64,000 nucleotides of DNA. Origin: CAZJYI01 sp964550025. GTDB lineage: Bacteria > Verrucomicrobiota > Kiritimatiellia > UBA8416 > CAYOBW01. Shown one piece after another: positions 1-9,438 of this stretch (position 1 is its first letter; each line of letters starts with the position of its first letter). The DNA lies in contig CAZJYI010000008.1 in the NCBI GenBank assembly GCA_964550025.1, positions 70,242-134,241 on the forward strand, in the 5' to 3' direction. A program made the translations under genes and the position numbers. The notes beneath the pieces were generated by a model. It worked only from the letters and a program-made list of their open reading frames with translations. It made no database searches and had not been told where the DNA came from.

Positions 1-3000
1 AACGGCAACGCGCTGAGAACCGTGTTCACGCCGGCATCGGCCACAAGGTTGCCGGCGTAGTCACGCGCTCTGACGAAGAAACCGAACGGGACACCGGACC
101 GGACGGTCAACGGGAGGAGGGCCAGGGCAAAATGGTCGATCGTGCCGGCATTGGCCTGGAACGCAATTGTGTCGGAAGCGCCGTAGTCAGTGCTGACGCT
201 CGCGCCGCCAGCCACGCCCAATGTGACCGTTTCGAGAACGTCATAGTAGACGGTGATTGCCGCGGATCCGGGGGTCATGTCAATCGCGGCGACGGCACCT
301 GTGAGACGGCCTGACCCCGGTACTCCGGGGGCGGTGTAGGCGGCAACATCGACGGCCGGGTCGCCGGGAGTCGCATTGCCGTACCTGTCGAGTGCCAGGA
401 TCGAGACGCTCACCGGAGTCGGTGTTCCGTACCCCGGGTCCACCGATCCGTCCGCGTAGTGCGGGCCGGCCCCGGTCACGAGCGTCTGGTACTCCACGAG
501 GTGGGCCGGTGACACGGTCAGCGCCGGTGTACCTGCGCTCGTAGCGGGAGGGACCTGGCTGTCGCTCACGAGGAACGAATCGGCGAGCAGTGATTCTGCG
601 CGGTACAGAGTGGCGCCATATTCAGCCCGACCTGACGTGAAACCCGTGACTCGGGTGAAAAACGGTGCGTACGGTGTCCCGTTGTTGTCCGTGATGCTGT
701 TCGGGCCTTCAAGCGTGAAGGCCAGCGCGGTGAGTTGCGCGTCGACGCCCGTGACCCTGTTGTTGACCTCGTCCCGGGCCGTGATGGTGGTGACGAACGG
801 AGTGCCGGCCGTCGGATGCGCGGTCGACAGATCCAGCGTGTAGTGAACGACCGTTCGCGGCACGGCTGCGTACTGGATCACGGCGGCCCGGCCTGTCGCG
901 GTGCCGTTCACGCCGTCATCGGCGTGGATCCGGATCTCCTGGGCAACGGCGTACGTGATGTCGTAGAGCGTTACTTCGCCGGTCGAGGTGTCTATGGCCG
1001 TTGTGGTCCCGCCCAGCGCAGACGTGTTGGTGGGGCCGGACACGTGTGATACATGCAAGGCGACGTCCTGGCTTCCGGTCGTGTTGTTGCCGTAGGCGTC
1101 CAGTGGGGTCACGCGAAGGCTGATCGTGGACACGCCGTCGGCGGGAACGGCAAGCGGATCGCCAATACGTTCAGTGGCGTATTGGCCGAGCGAGGCGGAC
1201 TGGACCATCAGTGCGGGAGACGTGAGATTCTCCACCTCTGTCGTTGTCTCCTCGAAGAACCATCCCCCCACCGGGATCGTCTCCTTGCGGAAGAACGTTG
1301 CGGTCAATGTTCCGGTTCCGCTGATGAACGACATGTCGTTGGCAAGTATGGGAACCTGTCCGTCAGGAGCATTGCCGGGGAGGTTGTCCGTGTCCCCGTG
1401 ATTCTCACGGTCGAAGTCGAAGACGGCGGAATTGAGAATGGGGTCGATCCCGTCCACGGTATTGGCGAAGACGTCGCGTGCGGTGACTTTGATCGGAAAC
1501 GGCTGCCCGGCGGTGACCGGTCCGGTGTACTGCGGGTCGTACGATGCAACGGTGGCCAGGACGTTCACGAAATCCACCGTTGCGGCCGGTGCAGTCGCGA
1601 GCGCGGTCGGGCTGTCCACCTCAATCCGAACGGTCAGCCCAACCCCGTACATGATGTCAAGCACGGCGCCTTCGGTGATTGCGGCGCTGGACAGGTCGAT
1701 GTTCTGCCACGAACCGTCGAAGTAGCCGACGGTCTTGCCGGTCGCTGATGCGTCAACGGGGATGAGGTTGGCTCCGTTCTCGCCGTTGGTGATGTTGCCG
1801 AACGGATCGATCGGTTTGACGGTGACGTAGACGACCGTTGTCCGGTCGGCCGGTACGGGGCCGCCCGGTCCAACCTCCGTCATGTAGTGATCGATGTACG
1901 GACTGGCCGCGACATCGATCTGCATCGATCCATCGGTTTCCCGGTTGAGCTCGGCTTGCCGCACGAGAAACGAGTCGCCGGGAATCGACTCCTTCCTGTA
2001 GAGAGTCGACCGGAATGTAGCTGTCCCGTTGGTGAAGCTGAATGTGCCGCCGTTGGCCAGTTCCGGCACGTGTCCGCCTATGGGGCTCGGGCCGCCTGCG
2101 ATCTCGAACGTCATCGTGCTGAGCAGGGCATTGACGTCTCCATCCGAGACGATGTTCCCGCCGAAATCACGGGGGGTCATCGTGAATGAGAACTCCGTTC
2201 CCGCGGTCACGGTCGGCGGGAGCCCGGTGATCGTGAAGTGATCAATAGTACCCGCGTTGGCCTGGAATACAACGACGTCGCAAGCATCGTAGTCAGTGGG
2301 AACGCTCGCGCCGCCAACCACGCGGAGCGTGATCGTTTCGAGGGCGTCATAGTAGACGGTGATGGTCGTGGCGCCGGTAGTCAGGTCAATCGCGGTGACG
2401 GTACCTGTGAGACGTCCGGCCCCCAGCAATAGGGGGGTAGTGTAGGCGGCAACGTCGACGGACGGATCTCCGGGACTCGCGTTCCCGTATTCGTCGAGGG
2501 CCAGGATCGAGACATTCACCGGAGTTGGCGTTCCATACCCCGGGTCCACGGATCCGTCCGCGTAGTGGGGGCCGGCACCGATCAGTAGCGTCTGGTACTC
2601 CGCCAAGGGGGCCGGTGACACGGTCATTGCCGGCGCAGTCGTGCTTGTCGCAGGAGGGACCTGGCTGTCACTCACGATGAACGCGCCGGTGGGCAGCGAT
2701 TCGGCGCGGTACAGAGTGGTTTGGAAATCGGCCTGGCCCGCGACGAATGCTCCCACGCCAACAAACCACGGGTCGTACGTCACGCCGTTATTGCTGACGA
2801 TGGCGTTGGGTCCCTCGAGCGCGAAACTCAGAGTGTTGAGCATCGGGTCAAGCGCCGTGATCGTATTCCCCGCAAAGTCCTTCGCGCTAACGGTCGTGGT
2901 AAACGCGGTTCCGGCCGTGGGCGTGGTGGTCGAGAGTTCGAGCGTGTAGTAGTCGATGTCTGAAACCGGCTCGACAATGAGCTGAGTAGATCCCTCGGAG

Positions 3001-3428
3001 GCCTTGTCCGCTGACGGGAACGAGATGACAAACTCATTGGTGGGGATCGTTTCCGCTTTGTAGAGCGTCGCCCGGAACGTACTCGATCCGTTGGTGAAGC
3101 TGAACACCCCGCCGTTTGCCAGTGCGGGCACGTATCCTCCCGGACTCGTTCCCGGACCTCCCGCGATCGTGAACGGGTTTTGGCTCAGCTCCATGTCGAC
3201 CTGCGCATCGACCACCGTGTCACCGGATCCATCCTTCGCGGTGATCGAGAACGTGAACGGGACACCGGCGACGATTGACGGGCCGGGCAGGCCCGACAAC
3301 TGAAAATGGTCGACCGCGTTTGTGACGGTGTCGGATCTCGCGGCGGCGCCGTTCCAGAGCAGGAGGGCAAGGCCGATGGCGTAGACGAGAGGAGGGGCGG
3401 CACGTGCGGGGGCGGGCGAGAGCGTCAT
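1..3428 (-). CDS. Partial giant secreted Ig-like repeat protein (5' part, runs off left edge)
   Basis: Reading the minus strand from ATG at 3428 gives one open frame without a stop to base 1, about 1,142 residues. A GGAGG lies 9 bases before the ATG. The N-terminus is a signal peptide (hydrophobic core VYAIGLALLLW, then NGAAARSD). The rest is alternating beta-sandwich-like units of about 120-250 residues. One unit type begins like DHFQLSGLPG and carries the recurring phrases LANGG, FSFTNG and FRATLYK. The other begins like YYTLELSTT and carries EYQTL, GAGPHYADGS and TVYYDALETIT. This is the usual look of secreted Ig-like or filamin-like repeats in PVC surface proteins. No catalytic motif is seen. 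The role is probably adhesive or structural, by inference. The 3' end is outside the window, so anchoring or sorting cannot be judged. It is divergent from the gene at 3637. Confidence 0.85.
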   Translation of the reverse strand, partial: MTLSPAPARAAPPLVYAIGLALLLWNGAAARSDTVTNAVDHFQLSGLPGPSIVAGVPFTFSITAKDGSGDTVVDAQVDMELSQNPFTIAGGPGTSPGGYVPALANGGVFSFTNGSSTFRATLYKAETIPTNEFVISFPSADKASEGSTQLIVEPVSDIDYYTLELSTTTPTAGTAFTTTVSAKDFAGNTITALDPMLNTLSFALEGPNAIVSNNGVTYDPWFVGVGAFVAGQADFQTTLYRAESLPTGAFIVSDSQVPPATSTTAPAMTVSPAPLAEYQTLLIGAGPHYADGSVDPGYGTPTPVNVSILALDEYGNASPGDPSVDVAAYTTPLLLGAGRLTGTVTAIDLTTGATTITVYYDALETITLRVVGGASVPTDYDACDVVVFQANAGTIDHFTITGLPPTVTAGTEFSFTMTPRDFGGNIVSDGDVNALLSTMTFEIAGGPSPIGGHVPELANGGTFSFTNGTATFRSTLYRKESIPGDSFLVRQAELNRETDGSMQIDVAASPYIDHYMTEVGPGGPVPADRTTVVYVTVKPIDPFGNITNGENGANLIPVDASATGKTVGYFDGSWQNIDLSSAAITEGAVLDIMYGVGLTVRIEVDSPTALATAPAATVDFVNVLATVASYDPQYTGPVTAGQPFPIKVTARDVFANTVDGIDPILNSAVFDFDRENHGDTDNLPGNAPDGQVPILANDMSFISGTGTLTATFFRKETIPVGGWFFEETTTEVENLTSPALMVQSASLGQYATERIGDPLAVPADGVSTISLRVTPLDAYGNNTTGSQDVALHVSHVSGPTNTSALGGTTTAIDTSTGEVTLYDITYAVAQEIRIHADDGVNGTATGRAAVIQYAAVPRTVVHYTLDLSTAHPTAGTPFVTTITARDEVNNRVTGVDAQLTALAFTLEGPNSITDNNGTPYAPFFTRVTGFTSGRAEYGATLYRAESLLADSFLVSDSQVPPATSAGTPALTVSPAHLVEYQTLVTGAGPHYADGSVDPGYGTPTPVSVSILALDRYGNATPGDPAVDVAAYTAPGVPGSGRLTGAVAAIDMTPGSAAITVYYDVLETVTLGVAGGASVSTDYGASDTIAFQANAGTIDHFALALLPLTVRSGVPFGFFVRARDYAGNLVADAGVNTVLSALP
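130..850 (-). repeat. Downstream copy of a long-range coding repeat (period 2,106 bp)
   Basis: This stretch of the partial Ig-like repeat gene closely matches 2236-2956 at a constant offset of 2,106 bases (702 codons), so the frame is kept. Shared landmarks include TGTAGGCGGCAAC at 335 and 2441, and the segment around GGACCTGGCTGTC. Similarity fades just after about 851 (2957). Confidence 0.8.
2236..2956 (-). repeat. Upstream copy of the 2,106-bp-period coding repeat
   Basis: Partner of the repeat at 130-850. The intervening part (about 851-2235) encodes related but more diverged Ig-like units, so the gene looks built by duplication of a multi-domain block. Confidence 0.8.
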
Positions 3429-3636
3429 CGAACCTATCCTCCATACTCGGCGAAACGGAGACAAGTATAGGGCAGGGGCGGGGAGGTATCCAGCATCTTC
3501 GAGTCAATGACACGCTTTCCCGGGCGGCGCTGCCGACCGTGATCATGGATATTCAGGCTGTGCAGACGATGCTGTTTGCGATTAGATGATCCCGGTCGGA
3601 CAACTACCAGCGATAGAAGAAACGGAGGATACCTCT

Positions 3637-4920
3637 ATGCGTGAGCCGCTCCACGGTCCCGGCCATGCCACGACCATGGCGATACTGGCATTCCTTTTCG
3701 TTCAAAGCGTTCACGCCGCGCGGTTTCACGTCGAGGCCGTCGATCTGACTGCCGTGGAAACCGGCTGGGGGCATGCACGGCGGAATCTCGCCGCGAATAG
3801 CGGTCCCCTGAGAGCGGCCGGCAGCAACTATGCGAGGGGCATCGGCACGCACGCGTGCAGCAGGCTGCGACTCGCACTGGACGGCAAGGCAACACGTTTC
3901 AGCGCGGTAGCGGCTATCGACGACTATGCCGGACCGCCGGCGAGCATGGAGTTTGTCGTGCGCGGCTACGGTCCGGTCTCGATGCAGCAGTACAACTCCT
4001 GGAACGGCATCGTGTGGATCAACGATCCGGACCACTGCGACGTGTCGCCGAAGGTGAGAGGCGTTGGCAAAGGCAACGTGCTGGAGACCGAGGCCGTCGA
4101 AGCGACCCCGGCCGAGAGCGTCATTCGCCCCGCCCTCGCGTCGATAGCCGGAACGATGCTGATGCTGAGCGACAAGGTTGAGGTCTACAGAGATGACCGC
4201 AACCTGTTCGGGGCCAAGCGCGCTTCGCCCGTGCCCTGGTCGGTTCCCGGTCAACTCTACGACTTCGATCCGCGGAAGACCGAGATCATTCGCACGACCA
4301 GGCGCACGGAGATCACGAGCGGGTCCGGTCCGGGCAAGGTCGATGCCGACCGGACCGGCAAGGTCTGTTCGCTGTGGCTCAACGAGTTCGACCTCGGGTT
4401 CGACCACTGGCACGTGCTGCACCGCCTCAACTGGACGGCCGGCAGCCAGGGCGTCGGCCCCTTGCCCGAGACCACGATCGACCTGGCCGATCTGGGTCTC
4501 GACCCCGCGGCGACCTACCTCCTTGTGGAGTTCCTGACCGGCGCCCGGATGGTCAGTCGGGAGGGCAAGGTCACTCTGCCGTCACTCGGCCCGATGCGCC
4601 TTCAGTCCTATGCGATCCGTGCACAACTGGAGCGTCCGCGGCTGCTTTCGACGAGTCGTCACCTCTCACATGGGGCCGTAGACCTGGAAGCTTTGCAGTG
4701 GACGCCTGAGACACGCGCCCTGGCCGGGCGCAGCCGGGTCATCGGCGGTGATCCCTACGTGATCACGGTCCACATACCGACGGGCTTCACGGCCGAAACG
4801 GCCACCGTTGAAGGCAGACCGGTCAGTGTGGAGCAGAGAGGACGCTTTGGGACCCTGGCGATCTCCCGGCCGGATACGGCGTCGACCGCCTGGCAGGTGC
4901 GCTTCAGGCAGAATCCGTGA
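3637..4920 (+). CDS. Secreted NPCBM / alpha-galactosidase-like remnant lacking the catalytic barrel
   Basis: The start is taken at 3637, where GGAGG sits 8 bases upstream. An upstream in-frame ATG at 3586 has no such site. Residues 1-27 form a signal peptide ending FVQSVHA. Residues about 30-112 resemble the first part of an NPCBM carbohydrate-binding module (TGWGHARRNLAANSG, GIGTHACSRL, SAVAAIDDYAG). At residue 113 the module stops, and the text continues as the end of a GH27/GH36-type alpha-galactosidase (YNSWNGIVWINDPDHCDV, then TMLMLSDKVEVY and a beta-sandwich C-terminal domain). Most of the TIM barrel, including both expected catalytic Asp regions, is absent. The protein (427 aa) is therefore probably not an active glycosidase. 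It could be a binding protein or the product of an in-frame deletion. It is first of a plus-strand run with the FAD, Gfo/Idh and TIM-barrel genes. Confidence 0.7.
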   Translation: MREPLHGPGHATTMAILAFLFVQSVHAARFHVEAVDLTAVETGWGHARRNLAANSGPLRAAGSNYARGIGTHACSRLRLALDGKATRFSAVAAIDDYAGPPASMEFVVRGYGPVSMQQYNSWNGIVWINDPDHCDVSPKVRGVGKGNVLETEAVEATPAESVIRPALASIAGTMLMLSDKVEVYRDDRNLFGAKRASPVPWSVPGQLYDFDPRKTEIIRTTRRTEITSGSGPGKVDADRTGKVCSLWLNEFDLGFDHWHVLHRLNWTAGSQGVGPLPETTIDLADLGLDPAATYLLVEFLTGARMVSREGKVTLPSLGPMRLQSYAIRAQLERPRLLSTSRHLSHGAVDLEALQWTPETRALAGRSRVIGGDPYVITVHIPTGFTAETATVEGRPVSVEQRGRFGTLAISRPDTASTAWQVRFRQNP

Positions 4921-5005
4921 ATGAACGACGGCATACCCTGATCGAGTTTTGTGGTTTGCGGGATAGTCCCGCTCTGGACGGAAACGGCAGAGGAGAAGTG
5001 ATGAT

Positions 5006-7315
5006 ATGAAATTGAAGAGAAGGAATATGCTCAAGATGACCATTGCCACCGGCGTAGTGATGGGGCGGCGTTTTTCGTGGGCGGGGTCGAATGCGTCGGC
5101 CGCGCTGCTGCTGGAGGCGGCGCAGTTCCAGGACCACGGAGGCTGGGGGCTGGACTCGCAGTTCATGGATATCATGGGTTCAGGCTTTCTGATTGCCCAC
5201 GGCATTGGAAAACCCGTAGCCGATGCGGTTGCAAAGGTGAAGTTTCCGGAGACTGGCACATACAGGGTCTGGGTGCGTACACGCGACTGGGCGGCGCCGT
5301 GGAAAAGGCCGGATACGCCGACGACCAAGCGGGCGAAGGGAACGCCGGGCATCTTCGATGTCATGGTGGGCGGAAAGTCGATCGGCACCTTTGGAGACGA
5401 AGGCGAGGAATGGCATTGGCAGGACGGTGGGACCATTGAGGTCGACAAGCCGGATGCCGATATCGCGGTACACGATTTGACCGGGTTTGCCGGTCGCTGC
5501 GCGGGCGTGTTTCTGAGCAAGGACCAGAAACTGGTTCCCCCGAACGGCGGCAAGGAACTGGCCGCGTTCCGGCGCAAATGGCATGGCTATGCCCATATGC
5601 CCGAGAAGGCGGGCAAGTATGATCTCGTGGTGGTCGGCGGCGGCGTGGCGGGTATGTGCGCGGCCGTAGTGGCGGCACGGCGCGGGGTGACGGTGGCGCT
5701 GATCCAGGATCGCCCGATGGTGGGCGGCAACAACAGTTCCGAGGTGCGGATGCACCTTTCGGGAACGGCCCGCAGCAATTACTCAGAGACCCTCGGCGAC
5801 GTGCTGGCCGAGATCGACGTGCCGCGCGAGCGGTTCAAAGGCGGGCGCCCGATGCACACGGGCAGTGCGTTCATCGACGATAAGAAGAACGCCATCGTCA
5901 CGGCCGAGGACAACATCGCGTTCTTCCCGATGTACCGGATGAACGGGGTGGAGATGAAGAACGGGCGCATCGCGGCCGTGGTGGCCGAGAGTATTGCCAG
6001 CAGCAAGCGCCTGCGGTTTGAGGGGAGGCATTTCGCCGACTGTACCGGCGACGGCTGCGTCGGTTACCTGGCCGGGGCGGACTTTGAGATTTCGGCTGGC
6101 GAGCACATGGGGCGCAGTAACCAGTGGAGTGTCGTGGATGTCAAGAAACCCACCGGATTTCCGCGCTGCCCGTGGGCGCTGGACCTGACTGATAAACCGT
6201 TCCCGGGGAGGCCGGGGTGGGGGTACAGGGGCAAGAGCGGCAAGACCACTACGGCCGCATACATCAACGAGTTCGGAAACTGGTTCTGGGAAAGCGGCTT
6301 CTGTCATGACCCGATCACGAAAGGCGAGTATATCCGCGACTGGAATCTCCGGGCCATGTACGGCGCATGGGACTGCGTCAAGAACGTGGAAAGAGCCTAT
6401 CCGACCCACGACCTTGTCTGGGCCGCCTTCATTTCCGGGATGCGCGAATCGCGGCGGCTGAAGGGCGACATCTTTCTAACCGAGGAAGACGTGTGCAAGC
6501 CGAACTGGTACGAGGACGGCATCGTGCCCACGGGGTGGAAAATCGATGTCCACGTTCCCAATCCGCTGTTCGAAAAGGGCTTCGAGGGTGACGCCTTTAT
6601 ATCGCAAGCGCTCTTCTCGGAGTGCGTACGGCCGTACTACGTTCCGTATCGCTGCCTCTACTCTCGCAACATTCCCAACCTGTTCATGGCCGGGCGCGAT
6701 ATCAGTGTCACGCGCGAGGCGCTGGGGACGGTGCGCGTCATGAAGACCACCGCGCTGATGGGGGAGGTGGTCGGCATGGCGGCGACCCTGTGCGTGCGAC
6801 ACGAGAAAGACCCGCGCGACGTGTACGAAGAACACCTGGGTGACTTGAAGGAACTGTGCGGCATGGAACGCGATGTGATCGCGAACGACGGCACGATGCG
6901 TGGGAGGAAGCCGCCGCTGCAGATGCAGGTGCTGAAACCCGGCAAAGCGCGGCGGGCATCGGACACGGGGCCGAAGTACGCATTCAGCGCACTACCGCAG
7001 GCGTTGAGCGCGATGCAGTGCGTCGTCGTCCCGAGGGGCAACTCCAGGAAGCAGGCCGAAGGGTTTTCGTTCAAAATCAACGAGCCCGCCGAGGTGCAGA
7101 TCGCGGTGCATGACCGCGGCGGGTTTGCTCCCCCGGGAGGATGGCGCAAGACCGCACTGAAGACCCGATGGTCCACCGGCCTCACCGACACCGTCTACAC
7201 GAAGCGGTTCGAGGCCGGCACCGTCCGGGTGCCCGGTCACAGCGGCAAACAAGGCAGCAGCTACGGCCTTCCCCACGCCGCGTTTGTGCCGGCAGGGATC
7301 GACGTGTCGAAATAG
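5006..7315 (+). CDS. Secreted FAD-dependent oxidoreductase (FAD_oxidored family)
   Basis: The protein has 769 residues. The N-terminus KRRNMLKMTIATG is a Tat-like signal (R-R followed by a hydrophobic run), suggesting export after folding with FAD. Residues about 33-180 form a beta-sandwich domain (GGWGLDSQFMDIMGSGFL) shared with the paralogue at 27091, possibly carbohydrate-binding. A Rossmann dinucleotide-binding motif VVVGGGVAGMCAA follows near residue 207, with GGNNSSEVRMHLSG and DCTGDGCVGYLAGAD farther on, typical of PF12831-type proteins. The conserved block YRCLYSRNIPNLFMAGRDIS lies near residues 547-566. A C-terminal beta domain of about 130 residues ends the protein. The substrate is probably a sugar or sugar derivative, judged only from the neighbouring Gfo/Idh and isomerase genes. 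Confidence 0.85.
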   Translation: MKLKRRNMLKMTIATGVVMGRRFSWAGSNASAALLLEAAQFQDHGGWGLDSQFMDIMGSGFLIAHGIGKPVADAVAKVKFPETGTYRVWVRTRDWAAPWKRPDTPTTKRAKGTPGIFDVMVGGKSIGTFGDEGEEWHWQDGGTIEVDKPDADIAVHDLTGFAGRCAGVFLSKDQKLVPPNGGKELAAFRRKWHGYAHMPEKAGKYDLVVVGGGVAGMCAAVVAARRGVTVALIQDRPMVGGNNSSEVRMHLSGTARSNYSETLGDVLAEIDVPRERFKGGRPMHTGSAFIDDKKNAIVTAEDNIAFFPMYRMNGVEMKNGRIAAVVAESIASSKRLRFEGRHFADCTGDGCVGYLAGADFEISAGEHMGRSNQWSVVDVKKPTGFPRCPWALDLTDKPFPGRPGWGYRGKSGKTTTAAYINEFGNWFWESGFCHDPITKGEYIRDWNLRAMYGAWDCVKNVERAYPTHDLVWAAFISGMRESRRLKGDIFLTEEDVCKPNWYEDGIVPTGWKIDVHVPNPLFEKGFEGDAFISQALFSECVRPYYVPYRCLYSRNIPNLFMAGRDISVTREALGTVRVMKTTALMGEVVGMAATLCVRHEKDPRDVYEEHLGDLKELCGMERDVIANDGTMRGRKPPLQMQVLKPGKARRASDTGPKYAFSALPQALSAMQCVVVPRGNSRKQAEGFSFKINEPAEVQIAVHDRGGFAPPGGWRKTALKTRWSTGLTDTVYTKRFEAGTVRVPGHSGKQGSSYGLPHAAFVPAGIDVSK

Positions 7316-7394
7316 ACCGGCTATTGCGGCTCTTGACGGTCGTGATATAGTCCGCTGCATTCGACACAACCCCAGGGGAGACAGCCAGGCCGCC

Positions 7395-8486
7395 ATGAAA
7401 CGAATCGGAGTCATCGGAACGGGGCAGATTGCGCAGGGCCACCTGAAGCGATGGGCGGAGATTGACGACGTGGAGGTCGTCGCCGCGTGCGACGTAGACG
7501 AAGAAGCGCTTGCCGCGACGTGCGAGCGGTTTGGGATACGCGACCGGTACCCGGGCTTCAGGGATGTGATATCGAGGGACGACATTGACGCGGTCGATGT
7601 CTGCCTGCACAACAACCTGCACGCTCCCGTGACGATCGAGGCCCTGCGGGCCGGTAAGCACGTGTACTGCGAAAAGCCGATCGCCGGGTCCTATGCCGAC
7701 GGCAAGGCGATGCTCGATACCGCGCGGGAGACCGGGCGAATGCTGCACATCCAGCTTGCGCGGCTCTACAGCGAAGCAACACTGGCCTGCAAGATGCTCG
7801 TCGACGCCGGTGAGCTGGGCCGCCTTTACAGCGCCCGTGCCACGGAATACCGTCGGCGTGGACGGCCGTACCTCGACGGCTACGGGACGGCGCGTTTCGT
7901 ACAGAAGGAACATTCGGGGGGCGGGGCGCTGTACGATATGGGCATATACGAAATCTCGCGCATGCTTTACCTGCTGGGAAACCCGCAGGTGGAACGGATC
8001 ACGGGTGTGACCTACCAGGAGTTGGACATGGACCCGGAGCGCGGGCCGGCCTGCGACGTGGAGGAGTTTGCGACCGCCATGGTGCGCTTCGAAGGTGGAC
8101 TCACGATGGACATCGTTTCCGCCTGGGCGATCAACCTCGACGCGTTTGCCCCCAGCTACATTGCCGGATCGAGGGGGGGTGTGCGCGTGGAGCCGTTCAG
8201 CTTCCACGCCACGATTGCGGATATCGATTTCGATATGAAGGCCGATCTCGGCTCCGTCGGTGGAAGGCGCCGGCTGATGCAGCCCGAGCTGGCGCGCGAC
8301 ATGTCTTCGTCGCAGCACCACTGGTCCGCCGCCCTGCATGGCCGCATGGACCTGCTGCCGACGGCCGAACTGGCACTCAACACGATGCTCATTCAACAGG
8401 GCGTGTACCAGTCGAGCGATCTCGGCCGGGAGGTCACGGCGCAGGAAGTTATTGCGCTTTCGACATCGACGGCGGTCAGTGTCTAG
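7395..8486 (+). CDS. Gfo/Idh/MocA family NAD(P)-dependent oxidoreductase (cytoplasmic)
   Basis: The start at 7395 gives the canonical N-terminus MKRIGVIGTGQIAQGHL, a Rossmann GxGxxA motif, with an AGGGGA-type ribosome site upstream. The protein has 363 residues, the normal size. The nucleotide-binding half includes VVAACDVDEEAL and DAVDVCLHNNLH, and the family motif is intact (GKHVYCEKPIAGS). The C-terminal half has the usual substrate-binding beta-sheet with GGGALYDMGIYEI. Unlike the three other family members here it has no signal sequence, so it acts in the cytoplasm. It lies between the FAD oxidoreductase and the TIM-barrel gene (27-bp gap), consistent with oxidation and isomerisation steps of one sugar pathway. 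Confidence 0.9.
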   Translation: MKRIGVIGTGQIAQGHLKRWAEIDDVEVVAACDVDEEALAATCERFGIRDRYPGFRDVISRDDIDAVDVCLHNNLHAPVTIEALRAGKHVYCEKPIAGSYADGKAMLDTARETGRMLHIQLARLYSEATLACKMLVDAGELGRLYSARATEYRRRGRPYLDGYGTARFVQKEHSGGGALYDMGIYEISRMLYLLGNPQVERITGVTYQELDMDPERGPACDVEEFATAMVRFEGGLTMDIVSAWAINLDAFAPSYIAGSRGGVRVEPFSFHATIADIDFDMKADLGSVGGRRRLMQPELARDMSSSQHHWSAALHGRMDLLPTAELALNTMLIQQGVYQSSDLGREVTAQEVIALSTSTAVSV

Positions 8487-8513
8487 CTCTGAACCCGGGG
8501 AGGAAGTGACTCG

Positions 8514-9260
8514 ATGGCAAGGCAACTCGCAATCCAGCTCTATTCGTTGAAGGAATTCGAAGGTGGGTGGGAAGCCGCCTTTGAGGCAGTCAAGGGCATG
8601 GGCATCGATACCATCGAGGCCTGGAGCGGCGCCGTGCCGGATGATCCCGATGCCGTCATGTCGCTGGACGACCTGCGTGGCGCGCTCGACCGGGCAGGCT
8701 TGTCCCTGACATGCGGCCACATTGCACTGGGGGAGTACGACGACCGTTACGAAGACTGGGTGCGGTTGTTGCGGGACTATGGTTCCAAGGACTGGGTCAT
8801 TCCTTTCGCCAAGGCTGATTCTCTCGAGGAATGGCTGGCGTACCTTCCGAAGTTCCGCGAGATGGCAGCACGGCTCGAGAACGACGGTCTGTCACTGGCC
8901 TACCACAACCACCACATGGAGTTGGTGCAACTGGGTGACAAGTACGTTATGGAGCACCTGCTGGACAACATGCCGGAGCTGAAGGCGCAGTTCCACATCG
9001 GGCAGTTTCTGCCCGATCGCGGTGTTGTTCTTGCGGACTGGATCCACAGGTACGAAGGCCGGATCTGCTCGCTGCACGTGAACGATGCGACTCCCGAGGG
9101 TGCCGCACCGCTGGGGCAGGGGGACTGCCGTGCCGGAGAGGCCGTCAGGGCCGCCATGGACGCCGGCGTCGACACCTATATCATCGAGGTCCGCCTGGTG
9201 CGGGAGACGCTGGACGAGGTGAAGCGGGACGTCGAATTCACGCGCAACCTGATTGGCTGA
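8514..9260 (+). CDS. Xylose isomerase-like TIM barrel (sugar phosphate isomerase/epimerase type)
   Basis: The protein has 248 residues and starts MARQLAIQLYSLKEF, with GGGAGGAAG just upstream. The pattern IQLYS, a segment TCGHIALG, then LAYHNHHMEL, HIGQFLP and CSLHVNDATPEG is that of the AP_endonuc_2 (PF01261) TIM barrel, with metal-binding His, Asp and Glu residues expected in HNHHMEL, near HIGQF and in IIEVRLV. There is no signal peptide. The 27-bp spacing from the Gfo/Idh gene and shared strand suggest one transcript. The probable role is isomerisation or epimerisation of a sugar intermediate produced by the neighbouring dehydrogenase. The exact substrate cannot be read from sequence. Confidence 0.88.
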   Translation: MARQLAIQLYSLKEFEGGWEAAFEAVKGMGIDTIEAWSGAVPDDPDAVMSLDDLRGALDRAGLSLTCGHIALGEYDDRYEDWVRLLRDYGSKDWVIPFAKADSLEEWLAYLPKFREMAARLENDGLSLAYHNHHMELVQLGDKYVMEHLLDNMPELKAQFHIGQFLPDRGVVLADWIHRYEGRICSLHVNDATPEGAAPLGQGDCRAGEAVRAAMDAGVDTYIIEVRLVRETLDEVKRDVEFTRNLIG

Positions 9261-9438
9261 CTCGCTACCGGTCTGTCCACAATTTCGCTCCGTCACCGGC
9301 GACGCAGGTGAGCCCTCTGCGCGTTGACCAACTCCGGGGGCTCGACGCGGACCCTGCTATGTGGTAGTATCAGATCTTTGTTTGTTCTGCGTTTGGGCCG
9401 GGCTCCGAGGATGCTCCGGTACGTGCCGCGGAGGGAAT

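Noticed and set aside
610..1748. Several plus-strand frames in the left 2 kb
   Set aside because: The minus strand is open throughout and encodes a repeat protein with signal peptide; the plus frames are shadows.
7182..8720. Long minus-strand open frame opposite the Gfo/Idh gene
   Set aside because: It is a high-GC shadow; the plus strand carries intact family motifs and a ribosome site.
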